A DNA stretch of 5,311 nucleotides, taken from assembly GCA_023436745.1 (NCBI GenBank), contig JAEZHZ010000354.1, forward strand, positions 1 to 5,311. Direction: 5' to 3'. The position numbers were made by a program, and so were the translations under genes. Below the pieces are notes generated by a model. The model was not told the DNA's origin. It saw nothing but the letters and a program-made list of their open reading frames with translations, and searched no databases. How positions within the stretch are numbered: the stretch's first letter is position 1; each line of letters starts with the position of its first letter. Source of the DNA: Pseudomonadota bacterium (lineage in GTDB: Bacteria; Pseudomonadota; Alphaproteobacteria; Rhizobiales; Devosiaceae). Below, piece after piece: positions 4,862-5,311 of this stretch.

Positions 4862-5311
4862 ATGAACGCCCCGCCCCGCCTCTTCGACTCCGTGCTGGTC
4901 CAGCAGCACCTTGCCCGCCGCCCCCGGCCCGGCAGCTTCGTCTTCGATCTCGTGGTGGATGACCTCGCCGACCGGCTCGGCACGCTGGTCCGCGAGTTTC
5001 CGCGCGCCGCGATCATCGGCCCCGATCCTGACCTGCTGCCCGAAACCGGCACCACCGCCAGCCACCCGATCCGCTTCGAGCGCTACGGCGCCTTTGCCGG
5101 CGAGGACGAAGTGCCCGATCTCGGCAAGGGCTCCTACAACCTCATCGTCTCGCTGCTGCACCTGCAGGCCGTCAACGATGTGCCCGGCTATCTGGCCCGG
5201 CTGCGGGCCCGGCTCGAACCGGATGGCCTGCTGATGGTCGCGACCATCGGCGGAGAATCCCTCACCGAACTGCGCGAGGCCTTTCTTGCCGCCGACGCCA
5301 TGGTGCTCGGC
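4862..5311 (+). CDS. SAM-dependent methyltransferase family protein, NDUFAF5/BioC-like (3' end outside window)
   Basis: The first 150 codons of a gene that stays open to the window edge, so it is truncated at the 3' side. It opens MNAPPRLFDSVLVQQHLARR (1-20), the 'LFD..L...R.AR' start usual for the alphaproteobacterial proteins related to mitochondrial NDUFAF5, a complex I assembly factor. Later hallmarks are YNLIVSLLHLQAVNDVPGYL (92-111), RLRARLEPDGLLMVATIGGE (113-132) and SLTELREAFLAAD (133-145), which fit motifs II-III and the GGE(S/T)L-ELR block of that group. Between them the expected glycine-rich SAM motif I is hard to find: residues 45-60 read EFPRAAIIGPDPDLLP. The start ATG 4862 has AAGG (4853-4856) five bases upstream. 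It is divergent from comF with 44 bases between. Methyl transfer, hydroxylation or a non-catalytic role cannot be separated from this part. Confidence 0.85.
   Translation, partial: MNAPPRLFDSVLVQQHLARRPRPGSFVFDLVVDDLADRLGTLVREFPRAAIIGPDPDLLPETGTTASHPIRFERYGAFAGEDEVPDLGKGSYNLIVSLLHLQAVNDVPGYLARLRARLEPDGLLMVATIGGESLTELREAFLAADAMVLG

Noticed and set aside
4414..5055. Minus-strand open frame of 213 codons spanning the comF and methyltransferase starts
   Set aside because: It overlaps two genes with clear motifs and is Arg/Gly/Ser-rich low-complexity sequence; no support as a gene.

Overview
The window is GC-rich (about two thirds G+C by eye), with strong third-position G/C bias that leaves many long but spurious open frames on the opposite strand. 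The protein sequences and the gene string comF - grxC - nitrilase-family amidase - DUF1178, with a divergent NDUFAF5-like methyltransferase, point to an alphaproteobacterium, most likely of the Hyphomicrobiales (Rhizobiales) type. That placement is inferred from recalled family and synteny patterns, not from a search. All genes look chromosomal and housekeeping. I see no phage, transposon, CRISPR or RNA gene.

Left part, plus strand (1-1457): the C-terminal 347 codons of dihydroxy-acid dehydratase (ilvD, branched-chain amino acid synthesis) enter from the left edge. A small GNAT acetyltransferase follows; its probable TTG start overlaps the ilvD stop, so the two are probably translated together.

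Middle and right part, minus strand (4817 down to 1454): five co-directional genes read comF (phosphoribosyltransferase-like), grxC (glutaredoxin 3), a Nit1-type deaminated-glutathione amidase, a DUF1178 zinc-ribbon protein, and an aldo/keto reductase resembling the YdbC/PdxI group. Gaps are 28, 102, 23 and 40 bases, so this may be one operon. The 102-base gap after grxC holds two stem-loops, one a perfect 8-bp stem capped by a GNRA-type loop on the transcribed strand, which could separate or tune the two halves. grxC and the amidase share a glutathione theme: one uses glutathione, the other removes a damaged form of it. The reductase ends tail-to-tail with the acetyltransferase, the two stop codons sharing one CTAG.

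Right edge, plus strand (4862-5311): the first 150 codons of a SAM-dependent methyltransferase family protein, divergent from comF across 44 bases and running off the window. Its expected SAM-binding glycine motif looks degenerate.

Overall this is an ordinary, densely packed chromosomal segment. The points worth a second look are gene-boundary architecture, the inter-operon hairpins, the unusual methyltransferase and the reductase at the end of the thiol-linked string; I do not see a new system here.
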